From Castellaniella sp. (GTDB lineage Bacteria; Pseudomonadota; Gammaproteobacteria; Burkholderiales; Burkholderiaceae_B), in NCBI GenBank assembly GCA_019104865.1, contig JAHRWZ010000030.1:35566-99565 (forward strand): DNA of 64,000 nt, in the 5' to 3' direction. The notes below the pieces were generated by a model. It was not told where the DNA came from. It was given only the letters and a program-made list of their open reading frames with translations, and made no database searches. Shown here piece after piece: positions 53,497 to 64,000 of the stretch (its first letter is position 1; each line of letters begins with the position of its first letter). The translations under genes were made by a program, and so were the position numbers.

Positions 53497-55236
53497 TCAG
53501 CTCGACGCCGACGCCGCCTTTTCTCGATCCAGCCGGTGCATGATCACCCGCTGCTGAATGATCGACACCGTATTGTTCACACACCAGTACAGCACCAACC
53601 CCGCCGGGAACAGGAACATCATCCCCCCGAACACCAGCGGCATGATCATCATGATCTTCGCCTGCGTCGGATCCGGCGGCGTCGGATTCAGCTTGATCTG
53701 CAGGAACATCGTCAGCATCATGAAGGCCGGCAGAATGAACCACGGATCGGCCACCGACAAGTCATGGATCCACAGAATCCACGGCGCACCACGCATTTCA
53801 ACGCTGCCCAGCAACACCCAGTACAACGCGATGAACACCGGAATCTGCACCACCATCGGCAAACATCCCCCGAGGGGATTGATCTTCTCCGTGCGGTACA
53901 TCTCCATCATCGCCGCGTTCAGCTTCGCCTTGTCGTCGCCGAACTTTTCCTTCAGGTGCTGCATGCGCGGCGACACCAGCTTCATCTTCGCCATCGAGCG
54001 GTAGCTGGCCGCCGACAGCGGGTAGAACACCAGCTTGATCAGCAGCGTCAGCAGCACGATCGTCCAGCCCCAGTTGCCCACCAGACTGTGCAGCCAGATC
54101 ATGAACTTGAACATCGGCTTGGCGATGATCGTCACCCAGCCGTAATCGACCACCACGTCCAGCCCCGGTGCGACAGCGCTCATCGCCAGCTGGTCCTGCG
54201 GACCGACCCACAACTGCGACTCCACCGATTTTTGCGCGCCCGGCGCGATCGAACCCACCGCCTCGATCGAGCGGACCGCGAACAGCCCGTCCGGCAGCGC
54301 CAGCGCCTGGTTGGTGCGCACCACGCCCTGCTTCGGCACCCAGGCCGAGGCGAAGTAATGCTGCACGATCCCGATCCAGCCATTGTCCGCCTGCGTGATG
54401 TAGCTGGCCTTGCCCTTGGTGATCTCGTCGAACTTGACCTTCTGGAACTTGTCTTCCGCCGAATAGACAGCCGCGCCGGTGAAGGTGCTGTAGAAGCCCG
54501 TCGTATTGGACGGCTCGTGGCCATCGCGCGTCAGCTGCAGATACAGCGACGGGTCGATCGGCTGATCCCCGAGGTTGTAGATATCGTTGCGCACGCGGAT
54601 GTCATAGCTGCCCTGGGTCAGGATGAAGGTCTTCACCACCCGGACCTGATCGGACGTTGCCTCGAACGAGACCTCGGTCGTGTTGCCCTTGACCACAGGC
54701 CCCGAGCCCACCAGCGCGAACGGCGTCAGGTGCGTCGGGTAGGTGGCGCCCGCGGGCGCGCCCACCAGACCGGTCTGGGCCACATACATGTCGCCCGGCT
54801 GATCATTCAACAAGTACATCGCGCCATGCGCGTCCTTGGGCGGCGCCTTACCCATCAGGCCCTTGAACCAGGGCAGGATGCCGGTGGTGGCCTCTTGGTT
54901 TCTGTATCCCAGCAGGTCAGCCTGGACCAGCTGCGCGCCCAGCGTATCGAACGTCAGGTCAAAGACGTCGGTCTTGACGTGAACCTTCTGTCCCGCCGCC
55001 AACGCGGCTGGCGCGCCCACCCCACCCGGAGCATTCTGGGCGGCACCGGCAGGTACTGTCGTCGAGCCGGACGGATGCGGCGCCGGCGTCGGCGCGCTGG
55101 CCGTCTTGGCCTTCTCGGCAGCCGGCGGCGTCAGGGAAAACAGGGACGGCTGACCCTGATACACCTGCCAGTTGTTCCACAACAGCAGGAGCGAAAAAGA
55201 AAAGATCATCCAGAGGATGGTGCGTCGAATGTCCAT
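53497..55236 (-). CDS. yidC: Membrane protein insertase
   Basis: The 579-residue protein inserts and folds inner-membrane proteins. [24 protein letters not shown] is the first membrane helix. A large periplasmic beta domain follows a Pro/Ala-rich linker (residues ~30-350). The conserved five-helix core begins at [95 protein letters not shown]. The hydrophilic-groove Arg lies in the YRSM run. ATG 55236 is used. Confidence 0.97.
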   Translation of the reverse strand: MDIRRTILWMIFSFSLLLLWNNWQVYQGQPSLFSLTPPAAEKAKTASAPTPAPHPSGSTTVPAGAAQNAPGGVGAPAALAAGQKVHVKTDVFDLTFDTLGAQLVQADLLGYRNQEATTGILPWFKGLMGKAPPKDAHGAMYLLNDQPGDMYVAQTGLVGAPAGATYPTHLTPFALVGSGPVVKGNTTEVSFEATSDQVRVVKTFILTQGSYDIRVRNDIYNLGDQPIDPSLYLQLTRDGHEPSNTTGFYSTFTGAAVYSAEDKFQKVKFDEITKGKASYITQADNGWIGIVQHYFASAWVPKQGVVRTNQALALPDGLFAVRSIEAVGSIAPGAQKSVESQLWVGPQDQLAMSAVAPGLDVVVDYGWVTIIAKPMFKFMIWLHSLVGNWGWTIVLLTLLIKLVFYPLSAASYRSMAKMKLVSPRMQHLKEKFGDDKAKLNAAMMEMYRTEKINPLGGCLPMVVQIPVFIALYWVLLGSVEMRGAPWILWIHDLSVADPWFILPAFMMLTMFLQIKLNPTPPDPTQAKIMMIMPLVFGGMMFLFPAGLVLYWCVNNTVSIIQQRVIMHRLDREKAASASS

Positions 55237-55338
55237 TGGCGCCTGTTTTTTCGGATAGGGTCGGAGCAAAAGCTCACCAGTTTAACGTAGGGATGCTGAC
55301 ACGGACTTGATCGGCGGTCAGCCGCGCGTCATGGCATG

Positions 55339-55581
55339 TCAGTGGTCATGCGAATGCCGTCCCGCCGGCGGCACCGGATCGTGCCCCCCAGGGCAGCCGG
55401 GGTGGCATCGGGCAATCCGACGGATGCCAAGCCAGACGCCCCGCAACACACCATGGGTTTCGATCGCCTCGATCGTGTAGGCAGAACAGGTCGGCGTGAA
55501 CCGGCACTGCTGGCCCACCCAGGGGCTGAGGAAATACCGATAGAACCGGATCGGGGCAATGAACAAGGATCGGATCAGCAT
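55339..55581 (-). CDS. yidD: Membrane protein insertion efficiency factor
   Basis: An 80-residue Yid[71 protein letters not shown]. The conserved Cys residues and the CRF-PTCS-Y motif are present. It assists YidC-dependent insertion. It overlaps the rnpA 3' end by seven bases, so translation is coupled. Confidence 0.94.
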   Translation of the reverse strand: MLIRSLFIAPIRFYRYFLSPWVGQQCRFTPTCSAYTIEAIETHGVLRGVWLGIRRIARCHPGCPGGHDPVPPAGRHSHDH

Positions 55582-55934
55582 TTGGCAATCCTGCCCAGCA
55601 AAGCGTCCGCCTCGGCCCGGACCTGGCGCTTGAGCGCGGTCAGGCTGGCGGGTGCCGGACGGTTCACCAAGCGAAAGACCAGGTCGCCCGCCGGCAAAGT
55701 CTGCCGATGCAGGCGGAAGGCCTCGCGCAGGACCCGCTTGATGGCATTGCGGGTGACAGCCAGCGGTGCGTGACGTTTAGGCACGATCAGACCCAGCCTG
55801 GCACCCTGGCTGGCGGGTTCACGAGGGCTCGACACCACGAACAAAGCCCCTCGGGCGATACGCCGCCCCTTCAGGGCCGCCGCGTATTCCGAGGGGCGAT
55901 GCAGCCGGGCCGCCGAAGGAAAATCGGAGGGCAT
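55575..55934 (-). CDS. rnpA: Ribonuclease P protein component
   Basis: A 119-residue basic protein: [57 protein letters not shown] (the RNR motif is seen as [11 protein letters not shown]) and [12 protein letters not shown]. It binds the catalytic RNA to process tRNA 5' ends. It lies 49 bp after rpmH, as in nearly all bacteria. Confidence 0.96.
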   Translation of the reverse strand: MPSDFPSAARLHRPSEYAAALKGRRIARGALFVVSSPREPASQGARLGLIVPKRHAPLAVTRNAIKRVLREAFRLHRQTLPAGDLVFRLVNRPAPASLTALKRQVRAEADALLGRIAKC

Positions 55935-55983
55935 GGCAGTCAGATCCGAGACCGGATCCAGGATCCGGCTCTGGGGATGGCAA

Positions 55984-56118
55984 TCAGACGGCCAGGCGCT
56001 TGCGACCCTTGGCGCGACGAGCGCTCAGGACGGCGCGGCCGGCACGCGTTTTCATGCGGACACGAAACCCATGGGTACGCTTGCGGCGGGTAACAGAAGG
56101 CTGGAAAGTGCGTTTCAT
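55984..56118 (-). CDS. rpmH: 50S ribosomal protein L34
   Basis: Forty-four codons, read directly from the minus strand: [20 protein letters not shown], then [20 protein letters not shown] and RLAV. This is the universally conserved L34. It is too short to stand out as an open frame but is unmistakable. In the 5' leader a CCAAAAG-AG-CTTTTGG inverted repeat lies at 56126-56141. It heads the rpmH-rnpA-yidD-yidC operon and is divergent from dnaA. Confidence 0.98.
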   Translation of the reverse strand: MKRTFQPSVTRRKRTHGFRVRMKTRAGRAVLSARRAKGRKRLAV

Positions 56119-56305
56119 GGCGAATCCAAAAGAGCTTTTGGTAAAAGTGGCTGGGTGAAACCTGGGCTGAAACCCGGGTCAACACCGCAAAGGGCTCGAT
56201 CGCCGGGCGTCATCACGGATGGATCATCCGGACCCAATTCACCCTAAGCATCGAAAAGCCCACTATTTCAACAAATTTTTGACGTGTCGTCAATCACTTG
56301 GCGAC

Positions 56306-56351
56306 TTATCCCCGTTTGCGTGACCCAAACGACGCGCCGGCCTGTGGATAA
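56306..56351. promoter_or_regulatory. DnaA boxes in the rpmH-dnaA gap (dnaA promoter / candidate oriC part)
   Basis: A perfect DnaA box, TTATCCACA, is on the minus strand at 56343-56351. A 7-of-9 box, TTATCCCCG, is on the plus strand at 56306-56314. A small AT-rich patch (56260-56282) lies beside them. The 270-bp rpmH-dnaA gap is a usual place for oriC or for dnaA autoregulation. Two boxes are few for a full origin, so the autoregulatory role is the safer reading. Confidence 0.5.
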
Positions 56352-56388
56352 CTTACCACGGGACAGGGTAGAATCGAGGTTTCGCACG

Positions 56389-57804
56389 ATGACCGTTATG
56401 AATGAATTCTGGCAGGCCTGTCTCCAGCGGCTGGAACAGGAACTTCCCCCCCAACAGATCAGCGCCTGGATCAAACCGCTGGTTCCGCTCGGCTACGACG
56501 AGGAACTCGCGATCCTGAGAATCGGCGCGCCCAATCGCTTCAAGCTCGACTGGGTCCGCAAGAACTTCGCCACCCGCCTCGAAACCCTGGCCGCCGACTG
56601 GTTCTCCCAGGCGGTACAGGTGCAGTTCGAACTGGCCGCCACGCCGGCGCGGCCGGCGCCGGCACCCGCACCCGGCCGGCCGGCCGCTACATCGACTGCC
56701 CCCTCGACCACCGTCCCGAGCCCTGCTCCGGTGGCCACGCCGTCGCCTGTCCACACGGCCACCGACGAGGCCATCCAGGATCGCTCACGCCTGAATCTGG
56801 ACCTGACCTTCGACAACTTCGTGATCGGCAAGGCCAACCAGCTGGCCCGCGCAGCCGCCATGCAGGTGGCCGAGAACCCCGGTGTGTCCTACAACCCGCT
56901 GTTTCTGTATGGCGGCGTGGGCCTGGGCAAGACCCACCTGATCCACGCCATCGGCAATGCCTTGCTGGCCGGCGGCAACAGCCCCCGCATCCGCTACGTC
57001 CACGCCGACCAGTACGTCTCCGACGTCGTCAAGGCCTACCAGCGCCGCGCCTTCGACGACTTCAAGCGCTTCTACCATTCGCTGGATCTGCTGCTGATCG
57101 ACGATATCCAGTTCTTCGCCGGCAAGAACCGCACCCAGGAAGAATTCTTCTACGCCTTCGAGGCCATGGTCGCACAGCGCAAGCAGATCATCATTACCTC
57201 GGATACCTACCCCAAAGAACTGGCGAACATCGACAGCCGGCTGATTTCCCGGTTCGATTCGGGCCTGACCGTCGCCATCGAGCCGCCCGAACTGGAAATG
57301 CGCGTGGCCATCCTGCTGCGCAAGGCGCAGACCGAAGGCATCACCATGCCCGAAGAAGTCGCCTTCTTCATCGCCAAACACCTGCGCAGCAACGTGCGCG
57401 AACTCGAAGGCGCCCTGCGCAAGGTCTCGGCCTATGCACGCTTCCACGGCCGGGAAGTCCTGACCGTCGAGGTCTGCAAAGAAGCCCTGAAGGACCTGCT
57501 GTCGGTCTCCAATAGCCAGATCACGGTCGAGAACATCCAGAAGACGGTTGCCGACTTCTATAAAATCAAGGTCGCCGACATGTATTCGAAACGTCGGCCT
57601 GCCAATATTGCATTGCCGCGCCAGATCGCCATGTACCTGGCCAAGGAACTGACTCAGAAAAGCCTGCCGGAAATCGGCGACCTGTTTGGCGGGCGCGATC
57701 ACACCACCGTGCTGCATGCGGTGCGCAAGATCACCGATCTGCGGGGAAAGCAGACCGAACTGAATCACGCACTTCACGTACTCGAGCAAACCCTCAAAGG
57801 ATAA
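56389..57804 (+). CDS. dnaA: Chromosomal replication initiator protein
   Basis: A 471-residue DnaA. Domain I has [30 protein letters not shown] Pro/Ala/Thr-rich linker covers about residues 85-125. The AAA+ domain has Walker [10 protein letters not shown] near residue 175, Walker [14 protein letters not shown] and the initiator-specific helices. Domain IV has [34 protein letters not shown], which binds DnaA boxes. ATG 56389 is chosen because GAGG lies nine bases upstream; ATG 56398 is the alternative. Confidence 0.98.
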   Translation: MTVMNEFWQACLQRLEQELPPQQISAWIKPLVPLGYDEELAILRIGAPNRFKLDWVRKNFATRLETLAADWFSQAVQVQFELAATPARPAPAPAPGRPAATSTAPSTTVPSPAPVATPSPVHTATDEAIQDRSRLNLDLTFDNFVIGKANQLARAAAMQVAENPGVSYNPLFLYGGVGLGKTHLIHAIGNALLAGGNSPRIRYVHADQYVSDVVKAYQRRAFDDFKRFYHSLDLLLIDDIQFFAGKNRTQEEFFYAFEAMVAQRKQIIITSDTYPKELANIDSRLISRFDSGLTVAIEPPELEMRVAILLRKAQTEGITMPEEVAFFIAKHLRSNVRELEGALRKVSAYARFHGREVLTVEVCKEALKDLLSVSNSQITVENIQKTVADFYKIKVADMYSKRRPANIALPRQIAMYLAKELTQKSLPEIGDLFGGRDHTTVLHAVRKITDLRGKQTELNHALHVLEQTLKG

Positions 57805-57808
57805 AAAC

Positions 57809-61410
<3,602 letters not shown>

Positions 61411-61455
61411 TGGTTGTTAGTTTTCGGAAAAGTTGGCCATTCATAGAGACCAGGG

Positions 61456-61488
61456 AAATGACCGCGTATTTTGGCGGTCATTTTTTTT
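61456..61488 (+). terminator. Rho-independent terminator after gyrB
   Basis: AAATGACCGC and GCGGTCATTT form a perfect 10-bp stem around an 8-nt loop, followed by a run of eight T residues (61481-61488), 46 bp after the gyrB stop. Confidence 0.93.
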
Positions 61489-61558
61489 GCTGGAATAGGA
61501 CGGCGTGGCGGGCTTTGCTGCGGCTGGACGGCTGATGATTCGGCAACGCCTCGCCTCG

Positions 61559-62272
61559 TTATGAGGCATGTGGGCGTCTAGAGACTCCGGGCCGATTCAG
61601 TTGGTCGCGAATCACTATACCCAAAAGGCGCAAGGCATCTGCCGGGAATCGTGTACACAAGTTCGATTTCTCTAGGAGCTGTAAGACATAGTGAGGATGT
61701 TCGATCGGTTGCAGCCAGTCGCTCGCTGCAGCCAAGGCGGCAGGAAATTCCAACCGAGCAGCGATGGTCATTCGGACCAAATTTTCGGCAATTCTTGGGG
61801 TGGCTAAGTCACGGGACTTGGGCCAGATGGAGTGCCAGAACGGCTGAATTCGATTCTTCCAGTAGTCCTCATGCTGCTCACCAGCTCCTTCGAGGGCTTG
61901 TGAGATTGCCTGTGCAGATTCTTCCAGCCCCCTTTGAGGCAGTGCCCCAATGGCAGCTCGGACCTCCTCCACGGTGTAGCCTTGGGTCGGCCCCAGCACG
62001 GCATACGTCAGGAAAGCTGCGAACTGCCGTGCATGTTCACCCAAATCTGCGTAGTGGTTTGCACACTCCAGGAACTGCGGCTTGAACGCAATCAACAAAG
62101 GCTGGTACAAACGTGGCGACCACAGGAAACCTTCCCAAACCGCCTTCGCTTCCGCTAAGTTATCCCAATTGAATAGCGGCAAAAGATGTCGCTCGGTCCA
62201 CGGCGTATCCACGCGAAAAAGCGCAATCAATCGTGAGCCAAGCAGTACCCGGCGTGTAGTCCAGCTTCTCGC
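61559..62272 (-). pseudogene. C-terminal remnant of a large SIR2/DUF4020-type protein
   Basis: The open frame runs from just after a TGA at 62273-62275 to the stop at 61559, with no convincing start: the first candidate is TTG 62230. The conserved-looking sequence already begins upstream of it (RRVLLGSRLIALFRVDTPWTERHLLPLFNW). The rest, such as AKAVWEGFLWSPRLYQPLLIAFKPQFLECANHYADLG and ALEGAGEQHEDYWKNRIQPFWHSIWPKSRDL, recalls the C-terminal DUF4020 region of large SIR2-domain antiphage proteins, by memory. The ~1000-residue N-terminal part is missing and a lysR gene occupies its place. Codon use is less GC-rich than in the core genes. Confidence 0.6.
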
Positions 62273-62310
62273 TCACCTCATCGCGCACGAACTTCAACCG
62301 GCAACTACTG

Positions 62311-63195
62311 CTATCCATATGTTCTCGCCACTGCAGCCAACATGTCGCGCATTTCTTGCCGGTCCTTACGCGTAACGAGCCCGATACCGACACTTAGTTC
62401 TTCGCCCTCAACGAGAGGTCTGTAGACGACACCCACCCGTCTTAATCCAATGAAAGACTTGGGTAGCAGGGCCACCCCGCGTCCGCTGGCTACGTCACTT
62501 AGCAGAACATGATGGTCGGCTGGCTCCCTTAGCTTTGATGGAGCGAAGTCATGGCGCGAGAAGACCTTCTGGCAGTAGTCGTAGAACGCGGGCTGTCGTG
62601 CACGCTCAAACCAGAAGACCGATTCACTCGCCAGGTCTGAGAGGCTGACTACCTTGCGCCTCGCCAACTGATGTGACGATTGCATTGCTACCACCATCGG
62701 CAGGCGATCGAGTTCCAGGACATCCAACCCATGTACATCCGTAGGCAGCGCGACGAAGGCCGCGTCCAGTTTGCCAGCGCGAAGCTGGCGAACGAGCCGA
62801 GGTGAGGTATCGGACAAGATTGATACGGCCGTTCCCGGATGAGTTGATTGCACTTGTTGTGCCAGCCCGCGGAACCAAGTCGGCTCTGCCGCGCTGGTTA
62901 GGCCAAGCCGAAGCGTAGTAGGTAAGCCCCGGGTCGCGAGATCCGCTTCGGCCTCGCGAAGCAACTTTCCGATATTCCGCGCATAGGGCAGCAGCCTCTG
63001 TCCAGCATCGGTAAGGATCACCCCCTTCGTGTTTCGGTCGAACAGTCGCGTCCCCAAGCGCTCTTCCAGCTCTCGAATGGCCCGACTCAATGGCGGTTGT
63101 GACAGGTGCAGGGTTTCGGCCGCTTGGCGAAAACTCAATGTGTCTGCAACGGAAAGAAATAGCGCCAGTGCCCGTGAATCCAATAGGTTTGACAT
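62311..63195 (-). CDS. LysR family transcriptional regulator (accessory region)
   Basis: A 294-residue LTTR of the CatR/BenM-like group. The HTH is near residues 6-65 (RALALFLSVADTLSFRQAAETLHLSQPPLSRAIRELEERLGTRLFDRNTKGVILTDAGQRL). The effector domain has LRLGLTSAAEPTWFRGLAQQVQSTHPGTAVSILSD. It is divergent from the carboxymuconolactone-decarboxylase-like gene (153-bp gap), so it probably regulates that gene. Its base composition is less GC-rich than the core genome. Confidence 0.92.
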   Translation of the reverse strand: MSNLLDSRALALFLSVADTLSFRQAAETLHLSQPPLSRAIRELEERLGTRLFDRNTKGVILTDAGQRLLPYARNIGKLLREAEADLATRGLPTTLRLGLTSAAEPTWFRGLAQQVQSTHPGTAVSILSDTSPRLVRQLRAGKLDAAFVALPTDVHGLDVLELDRLPMVVAMQSSHQLARRKVVSLSDLASESVFWFERARQPAFYDYCQKVFSRHDFAPSKLREPADHHVLLSDVASGRGVALLPKSFIGLRRVGVVYRPLVEGEELSVGIGLVTRKDRQEMRDMLAAVARTYG

Positions 63196-63348
63196 ATCAA
63201 AAAGGTATCACGAACTTGGTCATTCTGCATAGCGAAGCTCGATCCTAGAATGACCTCCATCAACACTACTTTTGGATGAATTGATGACCTATTTTCGCGA
63301 TGCTACAGCGGCCGATATTGCTCGGCGATACCAAAGTGGAGGTGCTCA

Positions 63349-63741
63349 ATGAGCGCAGAACGTTACGAGCGCGGCGCGCGAATGTTGGCGACCGTGGATG
63401 GCCCAGCGGGCCTGGAAGTGATCGAGAACTTGGCGAAGTCGTTTCCAGATTTCGCTCACTACGTGCTTGAATTCCCGTTTGGCGACATCTACGCACGAGA
63501 AGGCCTGGGCTTGCGAGAGCGTGAGTTGGCCACGGTCGCGGCGTTGTGCGCACTTGGCAATGCACAGCCCCAGTTGCGTGTGCATATGCATGCCGCATTG
63601 CATGTCGGTTGCACGCCAGCAGAGTTGGTCGAAGTCGTGATGCAGATGTCGGTCTACGCGGGTTTTCCGGCAGCGCTAAACGGGCTATCTGTCGTGCGTG
63701 AGGTATTTGCAGAGGTTGGAATTCAGCTTCCATTGGTCTGA
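63349..63741 (+). CDS. Carboxymuconolactone decarboxylase family protein
   Basis: A 130-residue CMD-fold protein: LAKSFPDFAHYVLEFPFGDIYAREGLGLRERELATVAALCALGNAQPQLRVHMHAALHVGCTPAELVEVVMQMSVYAGFPAALNGL. The conserved Glu and His residues of the decarboxylase type are present. The CxxC pair of AhpD-type peroxidase partners is absent. Its substrate is unknown. It may be the first gene of an operon cut by the insertion sequence 160 bp downstream. Confidence 0.88.
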   Translation: MSAERYERGARMLATVDGPAGLEVIENLAKSFPDFAHYVLEFPFGDIYAREGLGLRERELATVAALCALGNAQPQLRVHMHAALHVGCTPAELVEVVMQMSVYAGFPAALNGLSVVREVFAEVGIQLPLV

Positions 63742-63901
63742 ATGCATTCAGTCGGATGAGCGACCGGTTATGGCCGTGAGCAGTCAGCCTTTGGAAACGT
63801 GTCCGGAGCGGTGTGACGAACATCACCATGCCTCCGGCATCACCACCCATTACGCAGGACAACCGCCTGTAGCACAACGCGCGCCCCAGCACCGCGCATG
63901 G

Positions 63902-64000
63902 GGGGTGTGTCAGAAATTCCGTGTTTGAGGCGGGTTGAGCATTACACGGAACGGCAGCTAAATCGCTCTTCGTAGAGGATGGCGAATTGGTTCATGGCCT
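63902..64000 (-). mobile_element. End of an IS256-family insertion sequence (rest outside window)
   Basis: The segment starts with an inverted-repeat-like sequence, GGGGTGTGTCAGAAATTCCG, and contains the end of a transposase reading frame. Both are as expected for the right end of an IS256 (Mutator) type element. Only about 100 bp are inside the window, so the family call rests on the short C-terminal protein match and the terminal sequence. Confidence 0.6.
63942..64000 (-). CDS. IS256-type transposase, C-terminal fragment
   Basis: The minus strand from the window edge reads AMNQFAILYEERFSCRSV and then TAA (63942-63944). The NQFAI-Y-ERF pattern is the usual C-terminal end of IS256/Mutator transposases, by memory. 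The rest of the gene lies beyond the right edge, so integrity cannot be judged. Confidence 0.6.
   Translation of the reverse strand, partial: AMNQFAILYEERFSCRSV

Noticed and set aside
53180..53557. 125-codon open frame across the large palindrome
   Set aside because: The translation is Pro/Arg/Ala-rich with no family resemblance, runs into yidC in another frame, and is explained by the palindrome.
63266..63892. 208-codon minus-strand open frame opposite the CMD-family gene
   Set aside because: The plus-strand CMD protein is clearly conserved; the minus frame has no motifs and extends into non-coding sequence.

Overview
The window looks like a chromosome segment of a high-GC betaproteobacterium, most likely a member of the Alcaligenaceae (Bordetella / Achromobacter / Castellaniella type). 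The evidence is the replication-origin block rpmH-rnpA-yidD-yidC-mnmE on one strand, dnaA-dnaN-gyrB on the other, and no recF between dnaN and gyrB. Most genes show strongly G/C-biased third codon positions. GC falls by eye in two places: a short regulatory stretch near 34.2-34.4 kb and the right end after about 61.5 kb.

Layout. 1-5.9 kb: the N-terminal part of an acetolactate-synthase-like enzyme (cut by the window edge), a TauE/SafE exporter, an orphan TRAP binding protein, an aldo/keto reductase and yaeQ. 4.4-26.1 kb: a long purine-to-pyruvate catabolic region. On the minus strand xdhA-xdhB-xdhC-guaD-amn-yaeQ turns AMP, guanine, hypoxanthine and xanthine towards urate. An NCS2 purine permease, two related LysR regulators, uraD and allA follow. 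A plus-strand operon gcl-hyi-glxR-ttuD-(GlcG-like)-pyk then takes glyoxylate through tartronate semialdehyde and glycerate to pyruvate. glcB (26.4-28.5 kb) is the second glyoxylate outlet, to malate. Urate oxidase, hydroxyisourate hydrolase, allantoinase and allantoicase are not in the window.

28.7-33.3 kb: a YedE/YedF-like sulfur pair, an ArgD-type aminotransferase, an EamA exporter and a MOSC protein. 33.3-45.1 kb: a sugar-acid module with an IclR and a FadR-type GntR regulator, an SDR dehydrogenase, an FAH-family hydrolase, an L-fuconate-dehydratase-like enzyme, a UxaA/GarD-type dehydratase, a second FAH-family enzyme, and a polar-amino-acid-type ABC transporter with two binding proteins. 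Both binding proteins appear to lack the Asp that normally holds the amino group of amino acids. 45.2-51.7 kb: dinB, an HMA-like small protein behind an NsrR-type palindrome, narK with an FNR-like promoter, ohr-ohrR, an L-2-hydroxyglutarate-oxidase-like flavoprotein, an ABM protein and a methyltransferase.

51.7-61.4 kb is the origin block. The yidC-mnmE gap holds a 197-bp near-complete palindrome, the most striking unexplained structure in the window. 61.5-64 kb is a lower-GC accessory segment: the C-terminal remnant of what looks like a large SIR2/DUF4020-type defence protein, a divergent LysR / carboxymuconolactone-decarboxylase pair, and the end of an IS256-type transposase with its terminal repeat. 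No tRNA, rRNA or CRISPR array was recognised.
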